Positions 1 through 12,524 of a stretch of DNA of 64,000 nt are shown here, piece after piece. The translations under genes were made by a program, and so were the position numbers. Source of the DNA: Stromatinia cepivora (lineage: Eukaryota > Ascomycota > Leotiomycetes > Helotiales > Sclerotiniaceae); assembly GCA_014898415.1 (NCBI GenBank), contig RCTD01000017.1:1-64000 (forward strand). The letters are read 5' to 3'. Each line of letters begins with the position of its first letter. The stretch's first letter is position 1. Below the pieces are notes generated by a model. It was not told where the DNA came from. It saw only the letters and a list, made by a program, of their open reading frames with translations, and did no database searches.

Positions 1-730
1 TACAATAATCTCAACTTCAATATCTTCAACTTTAATATCTTCAACTTTTCTAATAACTTTTATATTCAAAATTCTTCAATTTTCCGATAAGATCTCAAAA
101 GTTCTTTATATACTTTTCATTTTTTCGTCCTTTTGTTTGAATGATTTATATAATTTAAAAATTCGCTTTCGAATTTTGTAAAATAGAATAGGGTTCAATT
201 CGTATATTATATTCATATCTTTCGAATAGATCTTTTCAATTCCTTTTTCTTGTTTTCTTGATTTTCTTGATTCGAAGGTTTTTTGTAGTATTTTTGATAG
301 GTTTTCGACAATATTTCGAAGGGTTTTCAAAGATTCATTTCGAAGTCAAATTCGTATATGTTTTGAAAGTAAATTTCGAAAATGAATTTCAAAAAATCTC
401 AAAAGTTTGTTTTCTAAGCTTAATTCGATGATTTCCTTTTAAAGATCTTTCGATAAAGTTCGAAGGCTCTTCTAAATCAAAAAATAAAGTTATTCTCAAA
501 TTAATTAACGAGTTACTCTCAAAAATAAATAAAAAGAATTGTAAGAATCATAACAAAGAATCGATTAATATTCGAATAACAATAAGTTTGATTTTAGAAT
601 CAAGACTTTTCATTACTTTTTTCAATCGTATTGAAGAATTCTCTCTTTATATAGATGAAAACTCTTCAAACTAACGTACAATTCGGCCCGCTTTCAGCTA
701 GCCCTCGTTTCGTAGTTGAGGTTCGTAACA
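1..730 (-). mobile_element. Partial non-autonomous LTR element (E family), reverse orientation, runs off left edge
   Basis: This is the 5' part of a second copy of the element at 6263-9094, lying on the minus strand. Its 5' LTR is 540-730; bases 1-539 are internal sequence whose reverse complement matches about 6447-7310, including the GAAGATATTGAA-type repeats and the 'CTTCGAAAAC' tandem block. The internal part is about 325 bp shorter than in the other copy, so the tandem array differs in unit number. There is no coding domain. The short open frame at 106-330 (-) lies in the repeat array and is not a gene. The other end and the TSD partner are outside the window. Confidence 0.85.
540..730 (-). 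repeat. 5' LTR of the partial E-family element
   Basis: Read on the minus strand it begins TGTTACGAACC at 730 and ends TTCTTACA at 540, matching the LTRs at 6263-6446 and 8911-9094. The outer 50 bp (680-730) keep many G and C bases, while the inner end is strongly AT-mutated. Confidence 0.88.
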
Positions 731-1727
731 ATTTCTTAATGCTAAACTATTATTATATTTATAATAAAGTATTTTATAATAATAACTATAATATTTCCAT
801 TAATTAAACAAAACTTATAATAATATAATAAAAATAATATAATAATATTATATTATTCAACAAAAAAACAATCAACAAATACTTTTCCTAAATATTTATT
901 ATTAATTAAACTAATTATATTAAATAAAAAAAATATATTAGAAACATTATAATTTGAACAAATAAATATTTATTATCTATAAAATTGAATTATAACAATT
1001 TCTTATTATTTATTATTTATTATTCATTATATTTATTCTATATCTCTTAATAATCTTCATAAATAATTTATTATAGAAATTAAACTTTTTTTTATCCCTC
1101 AAAAATCGAAATCGATAATAAAAATACTATATTATCTAATAATATATTTAAAATATTATCAAATAATATTAACGATTTATCTTCAATAAAACTTTGAAAT
1201 ATATTCAATTATTAATAATTATTACTTTAGAAATCCTTTCTTTGATAACTTCTATAATCAATAAAACCACATAAATAACTTTATTAATATTATATTGAAT
1301 ATTATCTTTATTAATAAATATTATATATAATTGAATTATTGATTTAATATTATTATAATTGATATCCATTATATTGATATATAATAATTTATGATGTTAT
1401 TTTATATCTATTTACTTTCTATATATTATTTATTTATTTCTTTATTTTACAATTATATATTCGATAATCAAATTACTTACAAAAATAACAAAAATTTTAA
1501 AAACATTTTTATTTTTTTATAATATCTAGATACATTAAATCATTATAAACAAACAATATAAAAAATACAAAATAATAATTATAATCGAAAACTAATTTTG
1601 AAAATTACAAATTATAATAATCATTATCTCAATAATTCTACCTTTAAATTTGAAATTTCTTTTTCCATCCTTCGAAATCTAGAAAATCATAAAAATTTGA
1701 ATTATATTTTATTAATACCTTTAATTC
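731..1727. other. AT-rich non-coding stretch between two retrotransposons
   Basis: Nothing recognisable. It is poly-A/T-rich with many short ATTAT-type runs and no long frame. It may be an older decayed repeat into which C and the left E copy inserted. The open frame starting at 1598 crosses into the C LTR and is a chance frame. Confidence 0.6.
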
Positions 1728-1732
1728 ATTTA

Positions 1733-2041
1733 TATCACGGAAAGCCCTGTGATCCCCTGTATCCTACGAAGAATCAAAGCGTATGCTTTCCAATCGGAAT
1801 GAAGGATCTTCTAGCCCTTACCAATCTACCGATTGATAAAATGATCCTGATATACTAATAAACAAAGATCTAATCTAATTAAAATATATATTGATTAGAT
1901 AATTATTCATTTGTTCTATATATACAGGTCTTGATTTATATAATCAAAAGCAAATCATTTAATTCTTTTATTTTATTAATTATATATACTATTTATTCTT
2001 CGATCCCTGAAAATGCTTTATAGTTATATTATCCTATAATA
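1733..2041 (+). repeat. 5' LTR of Copia C
   Basis: Pairs with 35050-35358 at equal length (309 bp). The inferred termini form an inverted repeat: TATCACGG here against CCGTGATA at the far end of the 3' LTR. The first 100 bp or so are nearly unmutated, while the inner end is AT-rich. Differences from the 3' LTR are almost all C/T or G/A. Confidence 0.9.
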
Positions 2042-3924
2042 GTTATAAGTCCAATAGTTTTTAAATCTATATAACTTTTTATTCAATGATTATTAAATAT
2101 TTAAAGAATTATTCTTAAAATATTATTCCTATTTTATTTATAATTCAATATTTATATCAATTCAATTATCTTTATTCAATATAATAAAAGATCAAAACGA
2201 TTTTCTTTTTATAATGTATATTCAATAATCGAAATGATATTTATATTTGAAAAATAAATATCAAGTTTAAGGAATCTGGGATTCAATTAATCTAGAAAAC
2301 AATCTGTTTATATTTATATTTATATTTATATTAATTATATTCATTCCAAATTTCGATCTAACGAATAAATCTATTTATATTCAGATCGATGGATTCTCAA
2401 TCAAATCATCTATTTTATTTTCTATTATCAATCTCCAAATCAAATATAATTAAAAAAAACAAATTCAATACCAAAAGGAATTCTCGGAATATCTTATAAC
2501 AATTTAATCCAAAAAAGATACAAATAGAGATACAAAAATAAAAGATTCTGATGGTAATATATTGGGATTTATTTTTAATAAACTTATTATTTTATTTCCA
2601 ATTATCTTTCAAGAAATCTCTTTCGAATTTGTTTTTCTTCAATTAGAATATCGATATCAATAATAAGAATATATATAGAATTATAAAGCCTTCTATAATC
2701 TTTATGAATAAATTGAATTGTTAATTGATTAAGTATATTTTATAAAGTTATTTATTCTTAATCAAAATATTATAATTCTTTTATTCAAAATAATTATCAA
2801 TATATTCAAAAGGAAATTTATATTTACAATAATTATTATCAAATTTATAATACTATAAGAATATCGATCTATTCTAATGCAAACTTTGTTCAATAAAATC
2901 GATCCTATTAAATAACATAAGGATTGAATTATAATCTATATTAAAGCTTTTATATATAAAATCATTAAAGTATAGAATAAAGTTATTATCAATATTTTTC
3001 TATAAATTATTAATACCAGAATGTTTTCAATCTGAATAAATATTATGATCATATAAATCGAAATGAATAATCAATTTGGATTATTCAATCTCTTATTCAA
3101 ACAATTCGGAAATGTTTTTGAAGGATTAGTTTTTCAGGATTCTATTTCCCTAAAAGTTAGAGGAGAAATATATTTTATATTTATTTTTTTTCAAAATAAT
3201 AAAAAATCTAAAAAGAATAAAAAGAGTATTAATTCTAAAAGCAATTAAAAGATCAAGAAAATCTGAAAATATCCTTACAAAACTGAATCTGAATAAAATA
3301 ATGGAATTGATTATAATTATATTATTTACAATTATAAAATCATAAAATTAATATTTATTAAAAGAACCAATCCATTATTCAAAAAAATATTCAATAAAAA
3401 TAAATTATAAGCAATTAAGGATCAAACAAAATCGTATTCATAGAAGTAATTTCATTTTAATTGAATCAAAAGGAAATGAATGAAAAGTTCTATTGATCCT
3501 TCAAAATCTTCAATCAATATTACTATTTTGAATATTCGATACAATTAATCAAAAGTATATTTTATAATAATGAAAATATATTATCTATCCAATAACACTT
3601 TATTCAATAATTATAATATTATATATATCATAAATAATATATCTTCATTAAATAATCATCAATATCGATTATCTGATCTCAATAATCTTATAGAAGTAAA
3701 TACTTTCAGTTTCCAAGTTTTAGAATATAGGGTTTGTATTATCAAAGGGATCATCAAGAAAAAAGGTTATTCTAATAATAATTTGATCTTGAATAATATA
3801 ATATTCATCCTTAATTTTTATATCAATATCGTTTCGAAGATTTGATTAAAAAAAGCTGGTTTATAATTCTCAAAATATAATTATATTTTTTGTAAAAAAG
3901 ATTATACAAATAATATAATAATTG
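2042..3924 (+). pseudogene. Copia C: decayed gag region and aspartic protease
   Basis: The clearest part is 3570-3843, an open frame reading like a Copia protease: it follows the pattern LF-x-Y-N near its start and NNIIFILNFYINIVS near its end, the equivalent of the 'NVLYVPxxxxNLIS' strand typical of Copia proteases. Upstream, 2300-3300 is expected to hold gag and includes a 61-codon open frame at 3063-3248, but I cannot recognise motifs there. Copia A inserted directly after the protease (TSD TTTAA at 3925-3929). RIP stops prevent any continuous frame. Confidence 0.6.
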
Positions 3925-3929
3925 TTTAA

Positions 3930-4095
3930 TGTTGGAAATAAGGCCATCATAGGATTAGAATTGAGGTTACATAATCACAATGATGCACAAACCATATTTA
4001 GGGATAACCTTAATTCTATTCCTATTAGAAATATAGATCTTTAATTCAATTTATATAATTAACAATATTACTATTTCCTATACCAAAAGTTAATA
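3930..4095 (+). repeat. 5' LTR of Copia A
   Basis: Begins TGTTGGAAATAAGG and ends CAAAAGTTAATA (originally ...TTAACA, as in the 3' copy). The first 90 bp keep more G/C than the 3' LTR, while the last 80 bp keep less. Confidence 0.92.
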
Positions 4096-6262
4096 GATTA
4101 TGAAATCTAATTATACAGTAATAATTAAAAAGCAAAACAAATTGAAAAAGGATTAATATAATTAGTAAAAATAAAACAAAATAAAAATCAAAGTTTTTAT
4201 ACAATATTACCAAAGCAGAATTGAAATATGATAATACAGCTTATAATTTATAATATTATAAACCAAAACGAAAAGTAATCTACATAATACCGATATAAAA
4301 TCGTAACAAAAACGAAAAGCAAATTCATATAATTACAAAAAAATATATTACAATATAATTTTACGAATTTTCTTATTATTTTATTTTTACATTTCTTTAT
4401 TATTCTGAATCTATTTACTATATATTTTTTAAAATTATTTTAAAAACCTGAAGATTATTTTTGATATCTATCAAATAATAAGAAATCTTTATAATATCAG
4501 AATCAAATAATCCTTTGAAGTTCGATCAAAATAATTATAAATAATAATTCAAATAAATAAAGATATAATTGAAAAAGAAAGAAGGGTTTTATATAATTGA
4601 TCAAATCTTAAACGAATATATATAGATTATAAAATCTAATATAATATTTGTTTATAAAATCAATGATTATATATATTACAATATTGAATTGAAATCGGAA
4701 TATTTAAAGAATAAAGCGAATATATTATTATATATTTGTATAATATTTAATAATAATAATAAAGCCTTTATCGATGAATATTTAATAGTATATATATTCT
4801 AAAGATATTTTAAATCAAAATATATCAAAATCAATACAATTATAATTAATATATATATAATGATAATCCAGAACTTCAAATTTCAATCCGATATTTATTT
4901 TAATATAATTATTATTAAAATTTGGAATAAATTGAAAAAGTATAAAAGGAAATTAGAGGTTACAAATAAAAGTTGTTAATTAGTATATTAAGATATTATT
5001 TTATTTTTGATTTTAATATATAATTTTTTAATCGATTATCAAAGAATAGTAAATATATTGGATATTCAAATTAATTTTAGTATTGATAATAAAATCAAGT
5101 ATTTATAGATTAAAAAATTTTGTTTTAAGAATGGATCAAAACGAATATAAATTGTGAAAAAATCTAAATATATTTTTTGATATTAAAAATTAGATTTTGA
5201 AATTCTAAATAATATTTATGATTTATATCAAAAGGAAGATTATTATATATAAAATTATCTGTATTTAATATGAATTAATAAATTCCTTTATAATTATTTT
5301 TGTTATTAAAAAAGAAAGAGATTATTGAATTCGAAAAAGATTTATTTTAATAAAAAAGATTAAATATATTTTACTAATAATATCTTTGAATTAGATTCCG
5401 ATATTAAGAATATAATAAAGAAAGATTATAATTTAATAAAGGAAATTATTAATAAAACTTTTTTTAATAAATGATATATTAATATAAATGTTTTTTTATA
5501 TATATTTAATCAATCTTTATTATTTAGATTAATAAATTTTATTATTAAATGAAGGATAAAGATTAATAAAGAAATAATATATTATTATTATTAAGATTTA
5601 ATAGATATGATATACAAAAATAATTTTAAAATGTTATTTTCAAATATATTATATATATTAAAGTTAGGAATAAATTTATTATCAAAAAAAAGGATTTATG
5701 AAATAGGGTTATAAAGGGAATTCAATTTTTATTATATATATTTCAAGAAAAACAATAAGAAAGTTATTTATATTAGAATATAAAATAGAATATATATAAT
5801 TTTATATATAATTAAAGGATATAAAAATATAACTCTTTATTTGAGTATATATCAAAATGATTAAGAAAAAGGCTTTTCTTTAAAGATAATCAATGATATC
5901 AAAGATATTGATAACGAATTAATATTCAAGGAAAAAAAGAAATATCTATTATAATATCAAAGATTTAATCATTTAAATTCAAATAAGATCAAGAATCTAT
6001 ACAAAATATTTAATATAATTAAACTAATAAAGATTCTAATTGAATTAAATATCTATAAAATATATATACTCATCAAAATGATCAATTATATTCTGAAGTA
6101 ATTGAGTTTATATAAATTAAAGAGATTCGAATTTATATATTTCGATATTACAGAATTATTTTCAAAATCGATTCAAGGAAATTATTATTTTATATTAATT
6201 ATCGACAATTGTATAAAAATAAATTGGATTATATTATTTAAACAAAAAGATAATATAATTCA

Positions 6263-6446
6263 TGTTACGAACCTCAACTACGAAACTAAGGCTAACTGAA
6301 AGCAGGCCGAATTGTACACTAGTTTGAAGAGTTTTCATCTATATAAAAGGGAATTCTTCGATACCATTTAAAGAAAGTAATGAAAAGTCTTGATTCTAAA
6401 TCTATTCTTATTCGAAATTAATCGATTCTTTGCTATAATTCTTACA
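6263..6446 (+). repeat. 5' LTR of element E
   Basis: Starts TGTTACGAACC and ends TTCTTACA. Matches 8911-9094 along its full length with transition differences. Confidence 0.92.
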
Positions 6447-6506
6447 ATTCTTTTCATTCACCCTTGAAAACAACTCGTCGATTAATTTTAGGAATAACCT
6501 CATTTT

Positions 6507-7030
6507 TTGATTCATTCAAACCTTCGAAAAACCTTCGAAATTTACCTCCAAAATACATACAAATTGAATCTAAAAATAACCCTTCAAAAATCCTTTGAAA
6601 TTTACCCTCAAAACATATACGAATTTGGCCTCGAAACGAACCTTCGAAAACCCTTCGGAATATTATCGAAAACCTTCAAAAACCTTTCGAAAATTACCCT
6701 CAAAATACATACGAATTTAGCTTCGAAACAAGCCTTCGAAAACCCTTCGGAATATTATCGAAAACCTTCGAAAACCCTTCGAAATTCACCTTCGAAATTT
6801 ACCTTCAAAATACATACAAATTTGACCTCAAAATTCATCTTCGAAAAACCCTTCGGAATATTATCGAAAACCTTCGAAAACCCTTCGAAATTCACCTTCG
6901 AAATTTACCTTCAAAATATATACAAATTTGACTTCAAAATTCATCTTCAAAAAACCCTTCAGAATATTATCGAAAAACCTTCGAAAACCCTTCGGAATAT
7001 TATCGAAAATCTACCAAAAATATTACGAAA
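6507..7030 (+). repeat. Tandem repeat block 1 of E
   Basis: Repeated modules based on CCTTCGAAAACCCTTCGG plus AATATTATCGAAAA, alternating with TTCACCTTCGAAATTTACC and AAAATACATACAAATTTG modules. The 193-codon open frame over 6507-7088 is a by-product of the repeat length and is not a credible protein. Confidence 0.85.
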
Positions 7031-7239
7031 AACTTTCGAAACAAAAAAACAAAAAAAAGAATTGAAAGAATTTATTCGAAAGATATAAATATAATATACA
7101 AATCGAACCCTATTCTATTTTACGAAATTCAAAAACGAATTTTTAAATCATACAAATCATTCAAACAAAAAAACGAAAAAACGAAAGCATATAAAGAACC
7201 TTCGAGATTTCATCAGAAAAGTGAAGAATTTGAATATAA

Positions 7240-7563
7240 AAGTTGTTGGAAAAATTGAAGATATTGAAGTTGAAGATATTGAAATTGAAGATATTGAAAA
7301 TTGAAAATATTGAAGTTAAAATAATGATAATAAAGTCTTTGGTATTACTCTTGAGAAGTACAATGAATGGATTTATAATGATAATGATAAAGCTTTTAGT
7401 ATTATTATTAAGGAATATAATAATATTACCTTTAAAGAATATAATGAATGAATTCATATACAATACTAATCATATTTCTATTTTCAAAAACAGAACCCTG
7501 ACGGAATATTTGAAGTTTCTTCCCTTTAATAGAATACCAAGTTTCTTTCAAAAGGAAGAGTAA
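7240..7563 (+). other. Possible coding relic inside E
   Basis: After a short GAAGATATTGAA-type repeat, bases about 7318-7460 can be read with few stops as an acidic, Tyr/Asn-rich peptide containing EKYNEWIYND and IKEYNN, and the next 100 bp also stay open in one frame. It could be a fragment of a captured or gag-like gene, or chance in AT-rich repeats. No family is recognised. Confidence 0.25.
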
Positions 7564-7859
7564 AACTAACCTTTATATGATTCTAAAAAATCACTAATGA
7601 AAACTGATTGCAAACAATCGGATTCATATCGGAAAGTTAGTATATTAACTGAAAACAAAATAGTATTTACTAAAATCATCATTTTTTGATACAAATTTAA
7701 TAATATTAAGGGATATAATATATTTATATTTCAGATTTCAAAAAAAAAAGCAAATTGAAAACTCTTCCCCTTTTATTATTTACCGAATCTACAGAATCAT
7801 TGAAATCGACGAAAACATCAATCCAAAAAGGAAAATATCAATATCCCCTACTTATTATA

Positions 7860-8055
7860 TTAGAAAGTATACCAAATCGAAAGTATACCAAATCGAAAGT
7901 ATATCAAATCGAAAGTATACTAAATCGAAAGTATATCGAATCTAAATTAAAAGTATATCGAATCCGAATCGAAAGTATACCGAATCGAAAGTATATCTAT
8001 CGAAATCATATCGAAATCGTATCGAAATCGTATCGAAATCGTATCAAAATCGAAT
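7860..8055 (+). repeat. Tandem repeat block 2 of E
   Basis: About ten units of a 15-bp motif close to AATCGAAAGTATACC, passing into an 11-bp motif ATCGAAATCGT repeated four to five times. Non-coding. Confidence 0.88.
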
Positions 8056-8284
8056 TGAAAATGGATCGAAAATGAATATATATATAAGGGTTTTTAAATG
8101 ATATTGAAAAGTTTTCAAAGAAATGAAAATGCTGAATTTTATAAAATGAAGATATAAATATTATAATTTCATTATTGAAGGAATTATTATGGATTTAATC
8201 GTTGTATAGAGTTCTCTATTGGAGTTTCAGTTCGGTTGATTATTATAGAATTAGGAATGAAGGAATTGAAGAGTTGAAAGGGTT

Positions 8285-8825
8285 TCAATAGATCTATAAT
8301 GATTCTACGAAAAGGTATACTATACAATATCGATGGATCTATAATGATTCTACAAAAAGGCATACTATATAATATCGATGAATCTACAATGGTTTTACGA
8401 AAAGGCATACTACATAATACAATGGTTTTACGAAAAAGCATACAATATAATACAATGATTCTACGAAAAAGCATATTATACAATATCGATGGATCTACGA
8501 TGGTTTTATGAAAAGGCATACCATATAATACAATGGTTTTACGAAAAAGTATACAACACAATACAATGGTTTTACGAAAAGGCATACATTACAATATCAA
8601 TAGATCTATAATGATTCTATGAAAAGGTATACTATATAATATAACGGTTTTACAAAAAAGTATACAATACAATATAATGGTTTTACAAAAAGACATACAC
8701 CACAATATCGATAAATCTACAATGGTTTTACGAAAAGATATACAATATAATATCGATGATTCTACGAAAAGGTATACAATATAATATCGATGGTTTCACA
8801 AAAAGATATACAATACAACATCGAA
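8285..8825 (+). repeat. Tandem repeat block 3 of E
   Basis: More than ten units built on TCTACGAAAAGGCATAC, TACAATATCGATGGATC and TACAATGGTTTTACGAAAA. Units come in about 31-bp and 45-bp versions. Open frames on both strands here (for example 8187-8585 minus and 8299-8511 plus) are repeat artefacts. Confidence 0.88.
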
Positions 8826-8910
8826 TGATACTAATTTTGATTGGATATTTCAATTTAAATAGTTTCATTTTATAAACTTTCGAAGATGAAAACCTTGGAA
8901 AGGAAGATTC

Positions 8911-9094
8911 TATTACGAACCTCAACTACGAAATTAAGGTTAGCTGAAAGCAGGCCGAATTGTATGCTAATTTGAAGAGTTTTCATTTATATAAAAAGGA
9001 ATTCTTCGATACCATTTAGAGAAAGTAATGAAAAGTCTTGATTCTAAACCTATTGTTATTCGAAATTAATCGATTCTTTGCTGTGATTCTCACA
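8911..9094 (+). repeat. 3' LTR of element E
   Basis: Starts TATTACGAACC (TG changed to TA) and ends GATTCTCACA with the outer end well preserved. Confidence 0.92.
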
Positions 9095-12078
9095 ATTCAA
9101 ATATTAAAAACTTAAAAAAAGGAAATAGAATTGGTTATTGAAAAAAAGATCATTATAATTAGAATTAATAATATATTGGAACTTTTATAAATTATTTGTA
9201 AATGATTCTTAAATATATAATCCGAAATTACAATAATTGCTTTTTTATATTAAAACAAATTTGTAAAACAAAATATAAAGATTATAAAAATAAATATAAA
9301 AACAATATTAAAAGAAACTAAATTATTATTAGAATTTTAAAACAAAATTATAAAGCATAATATTTATATCAGGAATTATATTAATATTGATCTTAATATA
9401 AATAGAATAAATCGATTTTTTATAAAAACTTTTATAAATATAATACTAAATATAAAAATATATAAAATCTAAAAAAACAAATATTATATTTATATCAATT
9501 TTAAAATTATTCCGAAAAAATAAAGATATAATAAATTACAGAATATTTCGAGAATCGATATATTCCTAAAATATTCAAAAATTACGAACAAATATATTAA
9601 AATATATTTTCCAAAATTAGATTATATATTTCAATCAAATAAAATAATTATAAATGAATCTTATTGAAAAAAAGATTTAGATTTTAAATTAAAAAATTAT
9701 TAATCAAATCTATAAAAAATAAAGAATATAAAATCAAATTGAAGATTTTGTAATAAATTAATAATAAATAAAATATTTTCTTTATTTTCAATATCAAATA
9801 TAATATCTATATTATCTTCATTTCAAATATTTTTTTTAATAAATATTATACCAAATTCAATAATTATATTAAATATTTCAATTATCAAATTGAAATCAAA
9901 TAAATTAGATATATCAATATTAATATATAATGAAAATGAAAATAATAATATCCAGAAAACAAATCAAGAATCTTTTTTTAAAAATATTTCAAATATCGAA
10001 TCCATTATTTCAAAGATTCTAATCCAAAAATCAACTTTTGTAAACCTTGAATCTATATTGAAAACAAAATTTAAGATTATTTTAAATTTTGCTGATAAAT
10101 TTATTTCAATAGAATCAAAAAGCAAAGTAAATTTATAATCATCTAAAACTAAACAAAAGAATATAATAAATCTTGAAAATAAATCCTTAAAGTATTTAAT
10201 ACAAAAACAGAAAAAAAATATAAAATAAAATCCTGAAAAAGAATAAAAAAACAAGATTATAAGAATATTGATTATAATATTTATATAAACCAAAATTCAA
10301 GAAAGTATAGAATATATTATAATTATAATTCCAATTATTTATAAAATAAATTTTTATATCAAAAACAAAATTATTTCAGATTTTATAATTTTATTAATAA
10401 ATATAAATAATATAGAAAATATAATATATCCAATCAAAGAAATTCTGAAAATCAAAATATCAAGAATTTATAAGAAAATAATATCGAATCAAGAATACTT
10501 TGAAAAATGAAAGGAAATTATTTAAAAGGAAATCATATCTTTAATTCAAAATAATATTTAGGAAGAATATATATTTTCTAAAAAAAATAATTTGATTTCG
10601 ATAAAATAAATATTTATAATTAAAATCAAAAATAACAAAATAAAACAATTTAAAATAAAATTAATAATTCAAAAATTCAATTAAATATTAAGAAAAAATT
10701 ATAACGAAATATTTGTATCAATAATAAAACTAAATATATTCAGATTATTTCTAATTATCATTATAAAAGAAAATTTGGAATACTTATATTTTGATATCAA
10801 AAATATCTTTATTGAATTATATTTAAAGAAAAAGATTTATCTTGAATTACTTTAAAATATCAAAATCGAAAAGGGATATATATTACAAACCCTACAAAAT
10901 CTATATAATTTGAAATAAATTGAAAAAGATTGGAATTTATTATTGAAAAAAGAGCTTTTAAATATAAACTTTGTATAAAATTTGATAAATCTATATCTAT
11001 ATATATTCAAAAACTATAATATAATATTATTAATATATATCAATAATATTGTTATTGTATTATATATATCATTATAAATCACTTAATTCAATGAAAAGCT
11101 ATCAATCCGTTTTGACATTAAGAATCTAGAAAAAATTAATAAAATCCTAAATATTAAGATCATTTGTATTAGAAAAATATATATATTAATTATAAATCAA
11201 AAAGAATATTTCAATATTATATTAATCAAATATAATATTATATATAAACAATACCAAATCAAGAAACTATCAATAATGGATTATACCTATCTCCGACTAA
11301 TAACCAATAATAATGAATTAATAAATATAAATAAATATTAATAACAAATAAAAAATATAATTCATTTAATAATATATATTCGATTAAATATAATATTCTT
11401 AATTGAAAGATTTTTACAATTTATAACAAAATCAACAAAACATTATATTATAGTTTTGAAAAATCTGATATAATATCTACAATCAATAATCAAATAAAAA
11501 TTATAATTTAGATTAAAGAAAGTATAATCTAATATCTACAAAAAATATAATATATTTAATAATATAATAAAAATATATACAAATATAGATTAAATTAATA
11601 ACAAATATAATTAGAAAAATGTTTCAAAAAAAGTTGTAATATTCTATAAAGACTTTATATTATAAATTAACAAGAAACAAATATCTATAATTACTTTTAA
11701 TATAGAATTAGAATATATTACAATAACAATATTTATCAAACAAAGAAAATGAATTATATAAATACTCAAAGATCTATTCAAATCAAATTATATTAAAAAG
11801 AACAAAAATATAATTTAAATATTTAATAATAATTAAGATATTTTAGCTTTAATTAAGAATCTATATTTATATAAACAATCTAAATATATAAATATCAATT
11901 ATTATTTCATCAAAGATTTAATAGAAAAGAAGAAAATCGTTATTAATTATATCAATATATATAATATGATTATCAATAGAATAACAAAGTTTTATATAAA
12001 GATTATTTTCGAAAAGTTTAAGAAAATATTAGAATTAATAGCTTAAAAAGATCGAATAGGATATCCTCAATAAAGAAG

Positions 12079-12244
12079 TATTGGAAATGAAATCATTATA
12101 AAATTAGAATTAAAATTATATAATTACAATAATATATAGATTATATTTAAAAATAATCTCAATTCTACTTCTATTAGAAATATAGATCCTTAATTCAATC
12201 TACATAATCAATAATACTACTATTTCCTGCACCAAAAGTTAACA
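12079..12244 (+). repeat. 3' LTR of Copia A
   Basis: Starts TATTGGAAATGAAATC (TG changed to TA, G/C bases lost) and ends CTGCACCAAAAGTTAACA with the original CA terminus intact. Confidence 0.92.
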
Positions 12245-12358
12245 TTTAATATATTTGTATTGAAAATCTTATATTTTTAAAATACAAATCATTTTCTATT
12301 TATTTAAATATTCTTTTATTTATTCTTATAAATAATCCTTTTATAATATATTCAATAA
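12245..12358 (+). other. 114-bp fragment of Copia C between insertions A and B
   Basis: Carries the second TSD copy of A (12245-12249, TTTAA) and the first of B (12354-12358, AATAA). By position it belongs to the start of the C integrase region. Confidence 0.75.
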
Positions 12359-12524
12359 TGTTGGAAATAAGGCCATCATAGGATTAGAATTGAGGTTACG
12401 AGATCATAATAATATATAGACTATATTTAGAGATAATCTTAATTTTATTTCTATTAGAATTATAGATCCTTAGTTTAATTTATATAGTTAACAATATTAC
12501 TATTTTCTGTATCAAAAGTTAATA
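12359..12524 (+). repeat. 5' LTR of Copia B
   Basis: Begins TGTTGGAAATAAGGCCATC, identical to the start of A's 5' LTR; the inner end reads TCAAAAGTTAATA. Confidence 0.92.

Larger units (their letters stand above)
6263..9094 (+). mobile_element. Non-autonomous LTR retrotransposon E with tandem-repeat interior
   Basis: LTRs 6263-6446 and 8911-9094 (184 bp each) are flanked by TSD ATTCA at 6258-6262 and 9095-9099; the interrupted Copia A integrase reads on across the junction when E is removed. The 2464-bp interior has no gag, protease, RT, RNase H or integrase. It holds three different tandem-repeat blocks and a purine-rich run (8897-8908, GGAAAGGAAGA-like) just before the 3' LTR that could be the polypurine tract. 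It is larger than typical TRIMs and smaller than typical LARDs. It must have been moved by another element's enzymes. Confidence 0.9.
4096..12078 (+). pseudogene. Copia A: RIP-mutated gag-pol polyprotein in two pieces
   Basis: The pieces are 4096-6262 and, after E, 9100-12078. Recognisable parts: gag-like sequence near 4690-4860 that matches 13120-13300 of copy B; GAG-pre-integrase and integrase core from about 5940 to 6262, continuing about 9100-9540, with 'YYFILIIDNCIKINWIILF' matching the usual integrase first strand; reverse transcriptase at about 10,720-11,300; RNase H at about 11,640-12,060, ending right before the 3' LTR. The RT catalytic box reads YINN at 11036-11047 instead of YVDD, so both metal-binding aspartates are lost. 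Numerous in-frame stops are present. It is not functional. Confidence 0.85.
3930..12244 (+). mobile_element. Ty1/Copia-type retrotransposon A, interrupted by element E
   Basis: LTRs 3930-4095 and 12079-12244 (166 bp each), flanked by TSD TTTAA at 3925-3929 and 12245-12249. It is inserted in Copia C between protease and integrase. Its own integrase core is split by element E at 6263-9094. Without E it is about 5.48 kb, the same size as its sister copy B, to which it aligns along the whole length. It is inactivated by many RIP-type changes. Confidence 0.92.

Noticed and set aside
1598..1858. An 86-codon open frame near the left side
   Set aside because: It crosses the TSD and the start of the Copia C 5' LTR, so it is a chance frame.
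6507..7088. A 193-codon open frame in the AT-rich half
   Set aside because: It is made only of tandem-repeat units of element E; composition and periodicity follow the DNA repeat, not a protein.
7860..8055. Regularly spaced repeats that could suggest a CRISPR-like array
   Set aside because: Units are contiguous, without unique spacers, inside a eukaryotic retrotransposon; a simple minisatellite.
8187..8585. Open frames on both strands with repeated 'MPFRKTIVL' and 'MVLRKGILYN' peptides
   Set aside because: Both are translations of the same tandem repeat block 3; repeat length is close to a multiple of three, which keeps frames open.
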